A stretch of DNA of 14,025 bases from CAYUUW01 sp964448005 (GCA_964448005.1 CAYUUW010000036.1:1-14025); one strand, 5' to 3'. Positions 1 through 6,642 are shown, counted from the stretch's first letter. Notes: generated from the sequence alone by a model not told the origin. Numbers and translations: made by a program.

Positions 1-1221
1 GGCCCCGATCTTCTTGAGGATGTCGTGCATGCGGTAAACGGCGCCAGGCTTGCTCATGTCCGTCATCACCGCCAGCTGCTCGATGCGGCGGCCCACGACC
101 CGGAAGGCTTCGCCCTCCTTTTCCACGTGGTAGTTGCGGGTCTGCGAGATCTGCAGGTGGGGCCGGAACACTTTGCGCTCCGCTTTCGGCTCGACTGACT
201 CAAGCTCCGCTTCGGCCTGCTTTTGGCGCTCGGCCAGCACTTGGTCTTTGACAGCATACAAAAGCTTTTCCAGGCCCTCGCCGGAAACGGCGGAGAGGAA
301 AAAGACCGGCTGCTTTTTGCCGATCACGGTTCGAAGCTCCTTTTCGGCCGCCGCCTCCATTTCTGGAATCGAGGCATCGGCCTTGCTAAAGGCAAGGATC
401 TCGGGCTTTTGGGCCAAGGTCTGGCTGTACAGCTCCAGTTCGCGGCGGATAGCCCGGTAATCGTCGGCGAAGCGTTCGCGGGTCAGGTCGATGAGATGGA
501 CCAGAATGCGGGAGCGCTCGATGTGCTTCAGGAACGCGTCGCCCAGGCCCTTGCCCTCGTGCGCGCCCTCGATGAGCCCCGGAATGTCAGCGACCACGAA
601 ATCCGTCTCGCCCACCTTCACCACGCCCAAATTGGGAACCAGGGTGGTGAAGGGGTAATCGGCAATCTTGGGCCGGGCGTTGCTGATGCGGCTGATCAAT
701 GTGGATTTGCCCACGCTGGGGTAGCCAATGATGGCCACTTCGGCAATGAGCTTGAGCTCCAATTCCAGCTCCATCTCTTGTCCCGGCTCGCCTAGTTCAG
801 CAAAATCCGGCGCCTGCCGGGTGGAGCTGGTGAAGTTGGCGTTCCCCTTGCCTCCCAAGCCCCCTTCCACCACAACGATCTGCTGCCCTGCTTCGGTCAG
901 GTCGGCCAGCAGTTGGCCGGTTCCGGCTTGGCGCACCAGGGTGCCCACCGGGACTTTCAGGATGAGATCCTCGCCATGCTTTCCGTACTGGTCGCGGCCG
1001 CGGCCCGGCTCGCCATGCTCGGCCTTGAAGTGCTTTTTGCTCACGAAATTCACCAGCGTGTTCAGGTTGAGGTCGGCCAAAAAGACCACGCTGCCGCCGT
1101 TGCCGCCGTTGCCGCCGTCCGGCCCTCCTTTGGGGATGTACTTTTCCCGGCGGAAAGAGGAGGACCCGTCGCCGCCGTTTCCGCTGCGTACGCTGATGTG
1201 GGCTTCGTCGGCAAAATGCAT
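1..1221 (-). CDS. obg: Obg/CgtA family ribosome-assembly GTPase (3' end cut by window edge)
   Basis: Obg is a conserved GTPase that binds the 50S ribosomal subunit and acts in its maturation and in stress control. The 407 visible residues hold the glycine-rich Obg fold at the N-terminus (IPKGGPDGGNGGNGGS near residue 30). The GTPase domain follows, with the P-loop GYPSVGKST near residue 170, the G3 motif DIPG, G4 as SKAD and G5 as SA. A basic/acidic linker and an OCT-type C-terminal domain (VVGRRIEQLAVMTDM) come last, so only a few residues should be missing at the left edge. The ATG at 1221 is the first start after an in-frame TAA four codons upstream. No Shine-Dalgarno sequence lies directly before it; a GGAGG sits about 37 bases upstream. 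The gene follows the 330-aa unknown gene by 50 bases and probably shares its transcript. The family call is near certain; G4 has Ser in place of the usual Asn. Confidence 0.97.
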   Translation of the reverse strand, partial: MHFADEAHISVRSGNGGDGSSSFRREKYIPKGGPDGGNGGNGGSVVFLADLNLNTLVNFVSKKHFKAEHGEPGRGRDQYGKHGEDLILKVPVGTLVRQAGTGQLLADLTEAGQQIVVVEGGLGGKGNANFTSSTRQAPDFAELGEPGQEMELELELKLIAEVAIIGYPSVGKSTLISRISNARPKIADYPFTTLVPNLGVVKVGETDFVVADIPGLIEGAHEGKGLGDAFLKHIERSRILVHLIDLTRERFADDYRAIRRELELYSQTLAQKPEILAFSKADASIPEMEAAAEKELRTVIGKKQPVFFLSAVSGEGLEKLLYAVKDQVLAERQKQAEAELESVEPKAERKVFRPHLQISQTRNYHVEKEGEAFRVVGRRIEQLAVMTDMSKPGAVYRMHDILKKIGA

Positions 1222-1271
1222 TTCGGATTCGGGTTACGCCGAAGCATTCTAGCCTATTTTCCTCCGCTTTC

Positions 1272-2240
1272 CTAATCTGACGAAGACTCGCTCTTCAAAA
1301 TGGCATCCAGCAACTCCAGCGCAGAGGAGTCGCCCAGGGGAACAAAATAAGAGCGCCAGTTACCGGAAATAGGATCAGACTCAAAGGAGTCCGAAAAAAC
1401 AGAACGAATCGCTTCCTCCACCTTTTTCCATTTCGCCCTAGGTTGCCCTTCTTTTGAGGTCGGAGAAAATTGGACCGAGAAATGGAAGCTCTTGTCGGCT
1501 GATTTTTGGCAAAGGGGGCTCATGTCGCTAACCACCAATCCCGTGGGGGCGCCCGCATTGCGCAAGGCAGAACCCAGCAAGACGCAGTAGCGTTTTCCAA
1601 TCGGCTCGATCAGATTCAGCATGCGATTTCGCAGCCTGGAAAGAGTGTGGGGAGCGATAGCCTCCTCTCCGGAGCTGATGCCTTCTTCGACCCCATAGTC
1701 GATCCTGTGAGCCTCCCTGTGAGCCTCAAAGAACTCCTCAAAACCATCCGCCTCCGCCTCAGAACCCTCTTCCTCTTCGCCATCCTCCCAAGCATCGATT
1801 TCGGCTTCAAGCTCATCCAAGTTCACTTCCTCTGGTGGCACTCCTTGCAGAGAAGGGAAATCCACGTAATACCTCGCCTCAGCCTCATCGTCCTTGCGCT
1901 GAAATTCCAGCCCCGGGAAAGCCGACGCGATCCCCTTTTCGATCGCCGCCTGACCCTCCCCCAATTCGGCTAGGCCGCCTGCGAACCAAATCTCCAGGAA
2001 ATGGTTGTCGTCAAAAATCTCGCAGGCAGGAGTGACTTTTTCCATCAGCAAGCCTTCTTTGGCGAATAGCCGAGTCACCCTTTCCCTGTACTCGGCGCTC
2101 AAGGCTTCATTGACGATCAGGATACGCTTGGCCAAAGCATTCAGGTCGGGAGCGGAAAGGCTTGGGACATGCGAGAGCCTGAAAGCCAACAAGGCCTCCA
2201 AGGCGTCCTGATCCAAGTTGCGGCCTTCTGGCTGGTGCAT
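1272..2240 (-). CDS. Acidic protein of unknown function
   Basis: I do not recognise this protein. From the ATG at 2240 it is 322 residues. A TTG at 2264 would add MRRLKTIP and has AAAGG six bases before it, so it is a real alternative. The N-terminal half is mixed alpha/beta in character (segment EIFDDNHFLEIWFAGGLAEL). The middle is a strongly acidic low-complexity stretch (ELEAEIDAWEDGEEEEGSEA) that is probably a disordered linker. The C-terminal half looks folded again (IGKRYCVLLGSALRNAG, then SFHFSVQFSP). There is no signal peptide and no membrane segment, so it should be cytoplasmic. It lies 33 bases (9 if the TTG is used) after the fusion enzyme gene and 50 bases before obg on the same strand. 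That fits one operon read from the promoter at 3535-3563. Two folded parts joined by an acidic hinge is all the sequence supports. Confidence 0.8.
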   Translation of the reverse strand: MHQPEGRNLDQDALEALLAFRLSHVPSLSAPDLNALAKRILIVNEALSAEYRERVTRLFAKEGLLMEKVTPACEIFDDNHFLEIWFAGGLAELGEGQAAIEKGIASAFPGLEFQRKDDEAEARYYVDFPSLQGVPPEEVNLDELEAEIDAWEDGEEEEGSEAEADGFEEFFEAHREAHRIDYGVEEGISSGEEAIAPHTLSRLRNRMLNLIEPIGKRYCVLLGSALRNAGAPTGLVVSDMSPLCQKSADKSFHFSVQFSPTSKEGQPRAKWKKVEEAIRSVFSDSFESDPISGNWRSYFVPLGDSSALELLDAILKSESSSD

Positions 2241-2273
2241 AGGAATTGTTTTTAATCTCCTCAAAAAAAACCT

Positions 2274-3440
2274 TTAGGCTGTCTGGTCGCCAAGATAGAG
2301 CTCCTCGTAAAGATCATGGACACGCTCGGGGACGGATTCCCTCCAGTTGACCTCCCCATTTCGAATGGCCGTGCTGGAGACGTGCATGGGCGCGACATCA
2401 AGCCGACGGAAAAGCGGGTTGTCGGGTACTTCCGATCCCGGCCGGTCAGCCACGTACATCACGTGTCCCATCTCATTCAGATTTCGAATATCTTCCAGGC
2501 TCAGCCTCTTTGCCGTATCCGCTCCGGCCACATAAGTGACCTTTTTAACGCCCTTTTCGGCAAACATACGCGAATTGCCCACAAAGGTGCCATCACGGCA
2601 GACCATGACTCCATAGCCCAAGCCGTTGATCATCTGGATCCTTCTGGCGATCTCCCCACCATCAACACCCCCTTTATCGACTGTCTGGGCGTTGATCATG
2701 AAGGCGGGCTTTTTTCCGAACGCTGTCGTAGAAACCTCGCCAATATTATAATGGGCGTTGGTGACAACATTGAAAGATCCTTTGTAGATATACTCCTCAT
2801 CACCACCCGGCGCCCTAAAGCGATCCAAGGGGCGCATCATCTGACCATATTCGTTCACAAAGACCAAATGCTCCTCTCCTGGGACAAGATGATTGTATTG
2901 GTCTAGCACCGGACCCACAAGGTGCTTTCCTTCTCCATCCTCCATCTGATCGGCATACAGGCAACCCTCCAACAAAGCAGGATCGGCCTTGGAGAGCAGG
3001 AGCTTCAAGCCAAGGTGGGCAATCAGCGCGCGAGCCTTGGCTCTGGATTGCCCCACGGCCAGGGTGAGGTGAGCAAAGAGACGCTTGTCATTATGCTGAA
3101 TCCCCATCCAGCCATGGGTGTCCACAGGCTTGGAGGAAGGAATCTGCCAGCTGGAGACCAGTATGGTGTCCACCTCCATTCGCATGGCGGAAAAACAATT
3201 CATCATTTCGCGCACTGCCTCTAGGGAAACCGAGCGGGTCTTTTCTGGCTTTCCCAACGCTTGCTGAAGATTCTGATGATTGGGAAAACACCCCCCAAAG
3301 AGAATTCCGGAGGAGCCAGAGGGTTCGGATAAGGCATATTGAATCACGGGTCCACTGCCTGCTTCTGCAAGCGCCACTCTATCTCCGGCTTCCATAAGCC
3401 TGCGGGCCAGTTCAGGGGTGCCTGGAGTGATTTCGCTCAT
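2274..3440 (-). CDS. CinA-like domain fused to NMNAT/CoaD-type nucleotidyltransferase
   Basis: This 388-residue protein has two recognisable parts. Residues about 5-165 resemble the CinA C-terminal (PncC) fold, which in active enzymes deamidates nicotinamide mononucleotide. At the place of the catalytic AESCTGG motif it reads AEAGSGP (residues 25-31), so the usual nucleophilic Ser is Ala and the domain may be inactive. Residues about 215-380 carry nucleotidyltransferase signatures: GSFNVVTNAH (221-230) matches the G-T/S-F-D/N-P-x-T-N-G-H type of NadD and CoaD, AGADTAKRL (305-313) matches the mid-domain GAD element, and SSTAIR (355-360) matches the ISSTxIR nucleotide-binding loop. The likely chemistry is transfer of AMP or CMP to a phosphorylated substrate; which one is unknown. 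A similar architecture exists, from memory, in plant and algal proteins annotated as nucleotidylyl transferase superfamily. The ATG at 3440 has no clear Shine-Dalgarno sequence. It is the first gene after the promoter at 3535-3563. Confidence 0.85.
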   Translation of the reverse strand: MSEITPGTPELARRLMEAGDRVALAEAGSGPVIQYALSEPSGSSGILFGGCFPNHQNLQQALGKPEKTRSVSLEAVREMMNCFSAMRMEVDTILVSSWQIPSSKPVDTHGWMGIQHNDKRLFAHLTLAVGQSRAKARALIAHLGLKLLLSKADPALLEGCLYADQMEDGEGKHLVGPVLDQYNHLVPGEEHLVFVNEYGQMMRPLDRFRAPGGDEEYIYKGSFNVVTNAHYNIGEVSTTAFGKKPAFMINAQTVDKGGVDGGEIARRIQMINGLGYGVMVCRDGTFVGNSRMFAEKGVKKVTYVAGADTAKRLSLEDIRNLNEMGHVMYVADRPGSEVPDNPLFRRLDVAPMHVSSTAIRNGEVNWRESVPERVHDLYEELYLGDQTA

Positions 3441-3534
3441 ATAACATGGGTTTAAGAAACAGCTTGAAGTAATCCGGAAATTTCAGAATCCAAGAGTGGG
3501 CCCGAAGCGCAAAGCAGGTGCCCCTTGGCCGCCA

Positions 3535-3563
3535 ATTTTATAAGCTTTAATTTATTTTGTCAA
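3535..3563 (-). promoter_or_regulatory. Sigma70-type promoter for the 388-aa fusion gene and downstream genes
   Basis: On the minus strand a perfect -35 TTGACA (3558-3563) is followed after exactly 17 bases by -10 TAAAAT (3535-3540), five of six matches to consensus. It lies in an AT-rich island in an otherwise GC-rich region. The predicted start of transcription is near 3528, giving a leader of about 90 bases before the ATG at 3440. The match is seen; activity is inferred. Confidence 0.75.
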
Positions 3564-3651
3564 TCTAAATTAAATTTTCTGCAGCAGGAGCCCTTTCCTG
3601 CGACAAAGAAGACTTTCCGGGTTGCGCTCCCGGGCTTGGATACGTTGAAAC

Positions 3652-3683
3652 TAAAAAAAAAGGCCCCCGGGTGCGCCGGGAGC
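3652..3683 (-). terminator. Intrinsic terminator of the 139-aa gene
   Basis: On the minus strand, just after the stop codon at 3696, the arms GCTCCCGG and CCGGGGGC (3676-3683 and 3663-3670) form an 8-bp GC-rich stem with one G-T pair and a 5-base loop. A run of nine T follows (3653-3661 on the minus strand). This is a textbook rho-independent terminator and it separates the 139-aa gene from the promoter of the next operon. Confidence 0.88.
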
Positions 3684-3695
3684 GGGTTGAGCCTT

Positions 3696-4115
3696 TCAGC
3701 TCGGGGCGAAAAGCTGGATCAGCTCATCCACATCGACCGTCGGCTTCTCCAAGGCCTGGAGGTAGACAGGATCCACAACCTGGAAATCCATGCGTATGGC
3801 GTAGGCCAGGAGGGCCAGCCATTTTGCGGGGGAAACGTGGTCGGGGAGTCCGCGCATTTGCAGCGAAACCCGAACTTTGCTTCCGGGAGGCGGCGCCATG
3901 GGGGGGTGCATCAGGACGTAGCCCGCAGCATCTTCGATGGCCTGGAAACGCTCTTGATGTGCCGAAGGCGGCTGGTTTCGGAGCAGCTGAGCGACTCGTA
4001 GGCCCAAGTCCGTGATGCCATGGAACTCCGGCAAATGAGAGCGGACAGACTGATGAGCCAGGAAGGAATCAATCAGCATCGGCCATTCGTGTAGGGACGA
4101 CATGTCGTGATTCAT
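3696..4115 (-). CDS. Small protein of unknown function (139 aa)
   Basis: I do not recognise a family. The ATG at 4115 is preceded by AAGGAGGTGGCAC, a full Shine-Dalgarno sequence six bases from the start and by far the best in the window. The protein is soluble, with no signal peptide or membrane span. It has a hydrophobic N-terminal helix (WPMLIDSFLAHQSV), a proline-rich middle (MHPPMAPPPGSKVRVSLQM) and a C-terminal helical part (PAKWLALLAYAIRMDF, then VDVDELIQLF). It stands as a single-gene unit with its own promoter near 4200-4228, a hairpin-rich leader and an intrinsic terminator right after the stop. That layout suggests a separately controlled, well-translated gene. It could be a small regulator or an accessory factor, but nothing in the sequence decides this. 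Confidence 0.8.
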   Translation of the reverse strand: MNHDMSSLHEWPMLIDSFLAHQSVRSHLPEFHGITDLGLRVAQLLRNQPPSAHQERFQAIEDAAGYVLMHPPMAPPPGSKVRVSLQMRGLPDHVSPAKWLALLAYAIRMDFQVVDPVYLQALEKPTVDVDELIQLFAPS

Positions 4116-4143
4116 GTGCCACCTCCTTTTTTAGGGGTTTGCA

Positions 4144-4178
4144 GAGCCTGCACCGCGCAGGCTCGGGGCCAGTGAGCC
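4144..4178 (-). promoter_or_regulatory. Structured 5' leader with two competing hairpins
   Basis: On the minus strand a perfect 8-bp stem GAGCCTGC/GCAGGCTC with the loop GCGGT (4144-4164) ends about 16 bases before the Shine-Dalgarno sequence of the 139-aa gene. Just upstream, GGCTC at 4174-4178 can instead pair with the GAGCC at 4160-4164 that starts this stem (loop of 9). The two folds exclude each other. No T-run follows, so any control would act on translation or RNA stability rather than by simple termination. No known riboswitch family is recognised. Confidence 0.45.
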
Positions 4179-4199
4179 AAGGGGGCCATGAACAAATGC

Positions 4200-4228
4200 A
4201 CAATAAAACTTTTTTAAGAAAAAGGCAA
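4200..4228 (-). promoter_or_regulatory. Probable promoter of the 139-aa gene
   Basis: On the minus strand, -35 TTGCCT (4223-4228) and -10 TATTGT (4200-4205) are separated by 17 bases, each with four of six consensus matches or better, in an AT-rich stretch. The predicted start near 4193 gives a leader of about 77 bases that contains the hairpins at 4144-4178. Confidence 0.5.
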
Positions 4229-4262
4229 TAAAATTGCTTGGCTTGCCTTCTAAATTCTAATT

Positions 4263-4323
4263 TTGGTGCTCAGAAAAGGAGCCTCCTGCGCCAAGCCCTC
4301 GGCGGCCAGGCTTGAACCTACGA
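4263..4323 (-). pseudogene. Degenerate partial copy of the tRNA-Leu 3' part
   Basis: Downstream of the intact tRNA-Leu, 4263-4273 repeats exactly the eleven bases at 4331-4341, which include the CCA end and most of the acceptor 3' strand. At 4311-4323 a T-arm-like segment (cttgaacctacga on the plus strand) matches the tRNA segment at 4349-4363 apart from two missing bases. The two matching parts lie about 30 bases further apart than in the real tRNA. No acceptor 5' strand or anticodon arm is present, so this is a remnant and not a gene. Confidence 0.5.
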
Positions 4324-4331
4324 TTGTTTGT

Positions 4332-4421
4332 TGGTGCTCAGGAGAGGACTTGAACCTCCACGACCATATACTGGTCACCAGCCCCTCAAGCTGGCGTGTC
4401 TACCAATTTCACCACCTGAGC
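4332..4421 (-). tRNA. tRNA-Leu (anticodon GAG), CCA encoded
   Basis: This 90-base class II tRNA folds fully by eye. The acceptor GCTCAGG pairs with CCTGAGC, followed by discriminator A and an encoded CCA. The D-stem is GTG/CAC with a GGTAGA-type D-loop. The anticodon stem CCAGC/GCTGG holds the loop TTGAGGG, giving anticodon GAG, which reads CUC and CUU codons. A long variable arm (GACCA/TGGTC) is diagnostic of Leu, Ser or Tyr, and the T-arm GGAGG TTCAAGT CCTCT is normal. It has its own promoter at 4462-4490. Confidence 0.97.
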
Positions 4422-4461
4422 ACATTCGTTGGCCAAAAGCCGAGGCCAAAACAGCTCGACC

Positions 4462-4490
4462 ATTGTAGGCGAGGAGAAAAAGCAAATCAA
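4462..4490 (-). promoter_or_regulatory. Promoter of tRNA-Leu
   Basis: On the minus strand, -35 TTGATT (4485-4490) and -10 TACAAT (4462-4467) are separated by exactly 17 bases, with four and five of six matches to consensus. The predicted start near 4455 is about 34 bases before the tRNA 5' end. The -35 box overlaps the arm of the hairpin at 4478-4508. Confidence 0.7.
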
Positions 4491-4508
4491 GGGAAAGCGT
4501 TTGCTTTT
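4478..4508 (-). terminator. Possible terminator of the DHH phosphoesterase gene
   Basis: After the stop codon at 4526 the minus strand reads AAAAGCAAA (4500-4508), a 13-base loop, then TTTGCTTTT (4478-4486) and one more T. This makes a perfect 9-bp but AT-rich stem ending in five T. Because of the flanking A-run it could also work in the other direction. The weak stem keeps confidence moderate. Confidence 0.4.
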
Positions 4509-4525
4509 CAACCCAGAGCCACAGA

Positions 4526-5491
4526 TCATTCGGACATCACTTTCCAGCGCAACTCCTGCTCCAGGCGCCCCTTCACGCTGAATCCGGCCGCTTTGGTGTG
4601 GCCCCCGCCGCCGTATCCCCCTGCGATCGCAGCCACATCCACCTCCTCCTTCAGGGTGCGGAGCGAACCCTTCACCACCTCCCCCCTTTCGGTCAAAAGC
4701 ACGCTGTATTGAGCACCTGGGACGGAATTCACGTAGTCCACCACCCCCTCGATCTGACTATGCTCCGCTCCGGATTCCTCGAAATCCTTTTGGCGAACCA
4801 CAGCCATGGTCACCCCGTCGGGAGTCTGGTAAATGCTGCTGAGCACCCTCCCCCACAGGTGCATGGTGGAAACCGGGGTGGTGTTGAAAAGGTCCTTGGA
4901 GATGCTCCGCAGATTGGCCCCCTTGGACAACAGGCGCGAAGCCACACGCAGCACATGGGGAGTGGTGTTGGAGTGCATGAGGCTGCCGGTATCGGTGTAG
5001 ATCCCTGTCAGCAGGCAGGTGGCCGTGTTCCGGCTAACAGGCAGGCCCAGGGCGTCGAGCATCGCGAAAACCACCTCGGTGGTGGAAGCCGCATGGGTCA
5101 CCACCAGGTTGTGCCTGCCGTAGAAATTGTTGGAGACATGGTGGTCGATATTCACCACCGGCAGGCTCTTGTCGAACAGCTGAGGATGGCTTTCGTGCAG
5201 GCCGGTCAAATGGGTGGCGCCGGCATCCACCACAAAAACCAGATCGTAGCTTTTTGGATCCCCCAGCTCTTGAGTGACCGCCTCGATATTGGGCATGAAG
5301 TTGAAGGCGGGGGAAGGCTTGTCCAAGCAATAGAGAGTGGGAGCCTTGCCCATCTCGCTCAAGGCATGGTGAAGCCCCAGGCCGGCGCCCAAGGTGTCCC
5401 CGTCAGGCGATTTGTGCGAAATCAAAAGGACCTTTTGGGCCTCCTGAATCATCTGGCCAATGGCCAATAGCTCCTTTTGGTCAAATTGCAT
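4526..5491 (-). CDS. DHH/DHHA1 family phosphoesterase (NrnA-type nanoRNase / pAp phosphatase)
   Basis: Proteins of this family use metal ions to hydrolyse short oligoribonucleotides (nanoRNA), pAp or cyclic dinucleotide products. At 321 residues it has the usual NrnA length. The DHH domain shows motif I SHKSPDGDTLG (H26, D30, D32), motif II VVDAG (D89) and motif III NIDHHVSN (D116-H118). The DHHA1 substrate-binding domain ends with GGYGGGGHTKAAGF near residue 293. All metal ligands I look for are present, so it should be active and cytoplasmic. The exact substrate (nanoRNA, pAp or pApA) cannot be told by eye. The ATG at 5491 has no Shine-Dalgarno sequence; its leader even contains ACCTCC, the complement of one. 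The gene diverges from fmt and is read from a promoter at 5525-5553. Confidence 0.93.
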   Translation of the reverse strand: MQFDQKELLAIGQMIQEAQKVLLISHKSPDGDTLGAGLGLHHALSEMGKAPTLYCLDKPSPAFNFMPNIEAVTQELGDPKSYDLVFVVDAGATHLTGLHESHPQLFDKSLPVVNIDHHVSNNFYGRHNLVVTHAASTTEVVFAMLDALGLPVSRNTATCLLTGIYTDTGSLMHSNTTPHVLRVASRLLSKGANLRSISKDLFNTTPVSTMHLWGRVLSSIYQTPDGVTMAVVRQKDFEESGAEHSQIEGVVDYVNSVPGAQYSVLLTERGEVVKGSLRTLKEEVDVAAIAGGYGGGGHTKAAGFSVKGRLEQELRWKVMSE

Positions 5492-5513
5492 GGTTTTATT
5501 TTTTGGAGGTAAA

Positions 5514-5553
5514 ATTAAGGTCTTAATCTAAGCCCAAACTCCCGATCCATCAA
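5514..5553 (-). promoter_or_regulatory. Promoter of the DHH gene with overlapping dyad
   Basis: On the minus strand, -35 TTGATG (5548-5553) and -10 TAGATT (5525-5530) are separated by 17 bases. A 6-bp dyad ATTAAG-GT-CTTAAT (5514-5527) overlaps the -10 box and the start of transcription. That is a position where a repressor could bind, though such a short AT-rich dyad may be chance. Confidence 0.45.
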
Positions 5554-5666
5554 GCAATCGGACTGGCTCAATGCAGTCAAATAGTTTAAAGCTGCAATTG
5601 CCCCTGGCCCAGGCGAATGTGCTAAGCTGTGGGTGCATCAGAACCAGCCGGAAAACCTGCCCACAC

Positions 5667-6596
5667 ATGATTCGATTGGCCTTTGCCGGAACCGCCGAGA
5701 TAGGAGTGCCGCTCCTGAGCGCGCTGGCCACAGACCCTCGCTTCCAGATCCCCCTGGTGGTGACTCAGCCGGATCAGCCTGCCGGGCGAAAGATGGAGCT
5801 GACTGCTCCTGCCATAAAGGTAGCCGCCCAAGCCTTGGGCCTGCCTGTTTTTCAGCCTGAGCGGCTCAGCTCATCCGCCGCTCTGGAGAAAATCAGTGCC
5901 CTGGAGCCAGACCTGATGCTAGTGATGGCCTACGGGCAGATCCTGAAAAAGGTCGCTCTGGATTTGCCGAAAAAAGGCTGCCTGAACGTGCACACTTCGC
6001 TGCTGCCCAAATACCGGGGAGCTTCCCCCATCCAGAGCGCCCTGCTGAAGCGCGACCGCGAAACAGGCATCACGCTGATCCGGATGGAGGAAGGAATGGA
6101 CACCGGCCCTATTCTGGCCTCTTTCGCGATCCCCATCGCCGAGGGGGAGACCGCCGCCACGCTGCACCATCGGTTGGCTCAGCTTTCCGGCCAGCGCATT
6201 CCCGATGCGCTGGAGGAGTTCATGCGAGGGGGGCTTTCCGGCCAAGCTCAAAATGAATCCGAGGCGAGCGCCTGCGGCAAAATCAGCAAGGAGGATGGCC
6301 GGATCGACTGGAGCGAGCCTGCGGAAGTCATCGAGGCCAAGATCCGCGCCTTCACCCCCTGGCCTTCGGCCTTCACCTTTTTCCAAGGTCAGCGGCTCAA
6401 GCTCCTTCGGGCCGCGCTGGCCCCCTATCCTTCCGAGGGAATCCTGGGCAGCGTGCTGCGAGTGCCAGAAGGGATTGCCGTGCAGGCCGGCAGCGGCCTG
6501 CTGCTGCTGCGGCAAGTGCAGCTGGAGGGGAAAAAGCCCCAGGGCATCGAGGAGTTTCTTCGAGGACAGCCGAGCTTTTTGGGGGCGAGACTTTAA
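5667..6596 (+). CDS. fmt: Methionyl-tRNA formyltransferase
   Basis: Fmt transfers a formyl group from 10-formyl-tetrahydrofolate to initiator Met-tRNA, so bacterial translation can start with formyl-methionine. The 309-residue length is standard. The Rossmann-type formyltransferase domain starts at MIRLAFAGTAEIGVPLL. It holds the catalytic Asn107 and His109 in LNVHTSLLPKYRGASPIQ and Asp145 in MEEGMDTGP, matching Asn106, His108 and Asp144 of E. coli. The C-terminal tRNA-binding domain follows from about residue 205 (FTPWPSAFTFF, then LLLLRQVQLEGKKPQ). The ATG at 5667 is chosen because the conserved strand starts there; an in-frame ATG at 5571 would add 32 residues unlike the family. No Shine-Dalgarno sequence is visible. 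It diverges from the DHH gene and is followed by a perfect palindrome at 6615-6642. No def (deformylase) gene lies in the window. Confidence 0.97.
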   Translation: MIRLAFAGTAEIGVPLLSALATDPRFQIPLVVTQPDQPAGRKMELTAPAIKVAAQALGLPVFQPERLSSSAALEKISALEPDLMLVMAYGQILKKVALDLPKKGCLNVHTSLLPKYRGASPIQSALLKRDRETGITLIRMEEGMDTGPILASFAIPIAEGETAATLHHRLAQLSGQRIPDALEEFMRGGLSGQAQNESEASACGKISKEDGRIDWSEPAEVIEAKIRAFTPWPSAFTFFQGQRLKLLRAALAPYPSEGILGSVLRVPEGIAVQAGSGLLLLRQVQLEGKKPQGIEEFLRGQPSFLGARL

Positions 6597-6614
6597 TTCA
6601 ACACCCTTTGCTTG

Positions 6615-6642
6615 GCAGGCGAGATTCGCAAATCTCGCCTGC
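6615..6642. repeat. Perfect 12-bp palindrome (stem-loop) after fmt
   Basis: GCAGGCGAGATT and its exact complement AATCTCGCCTGC are separated by the loop CGCA, in the 83-base gap between fmt and the hydrolase gene. There is no T-run on either strand, so it is not a standard intrinsic terminator. It may be a dispersed REP-like element, an mRNA 3'-end stabiliser, or a protein binding site. Confidence 0.7.

Noticed and set aside
1062..1247. Small minus-strand frame starting at the ATG with an upstream GGAGG
   Set aside because: It runs inside the obg 5' end in another frame with Ala/Thr-rich translation. Only the misplaced Shine-Dalgarno sequence was worth noting.
223..1275. Plus-strand open frames opposite obg
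   Set aside because: The minus strand encodes an unmistakable Obg GTPase; the plus-strand frames are shadows.
4598..5470. Plus-strand open frame (290 codons) opposite the DHH gene
   Set aside because: The minus-strand frame has all DHH motifs. The plus-strand translation is His/Gly/Val rich without any motif.
5588..5616. Possible fmt promoter (TTGCCC and TAAGCT)
   Set aside because: The spacing is 19 bases and the -10 match is poor, so it is not supported as a feature.
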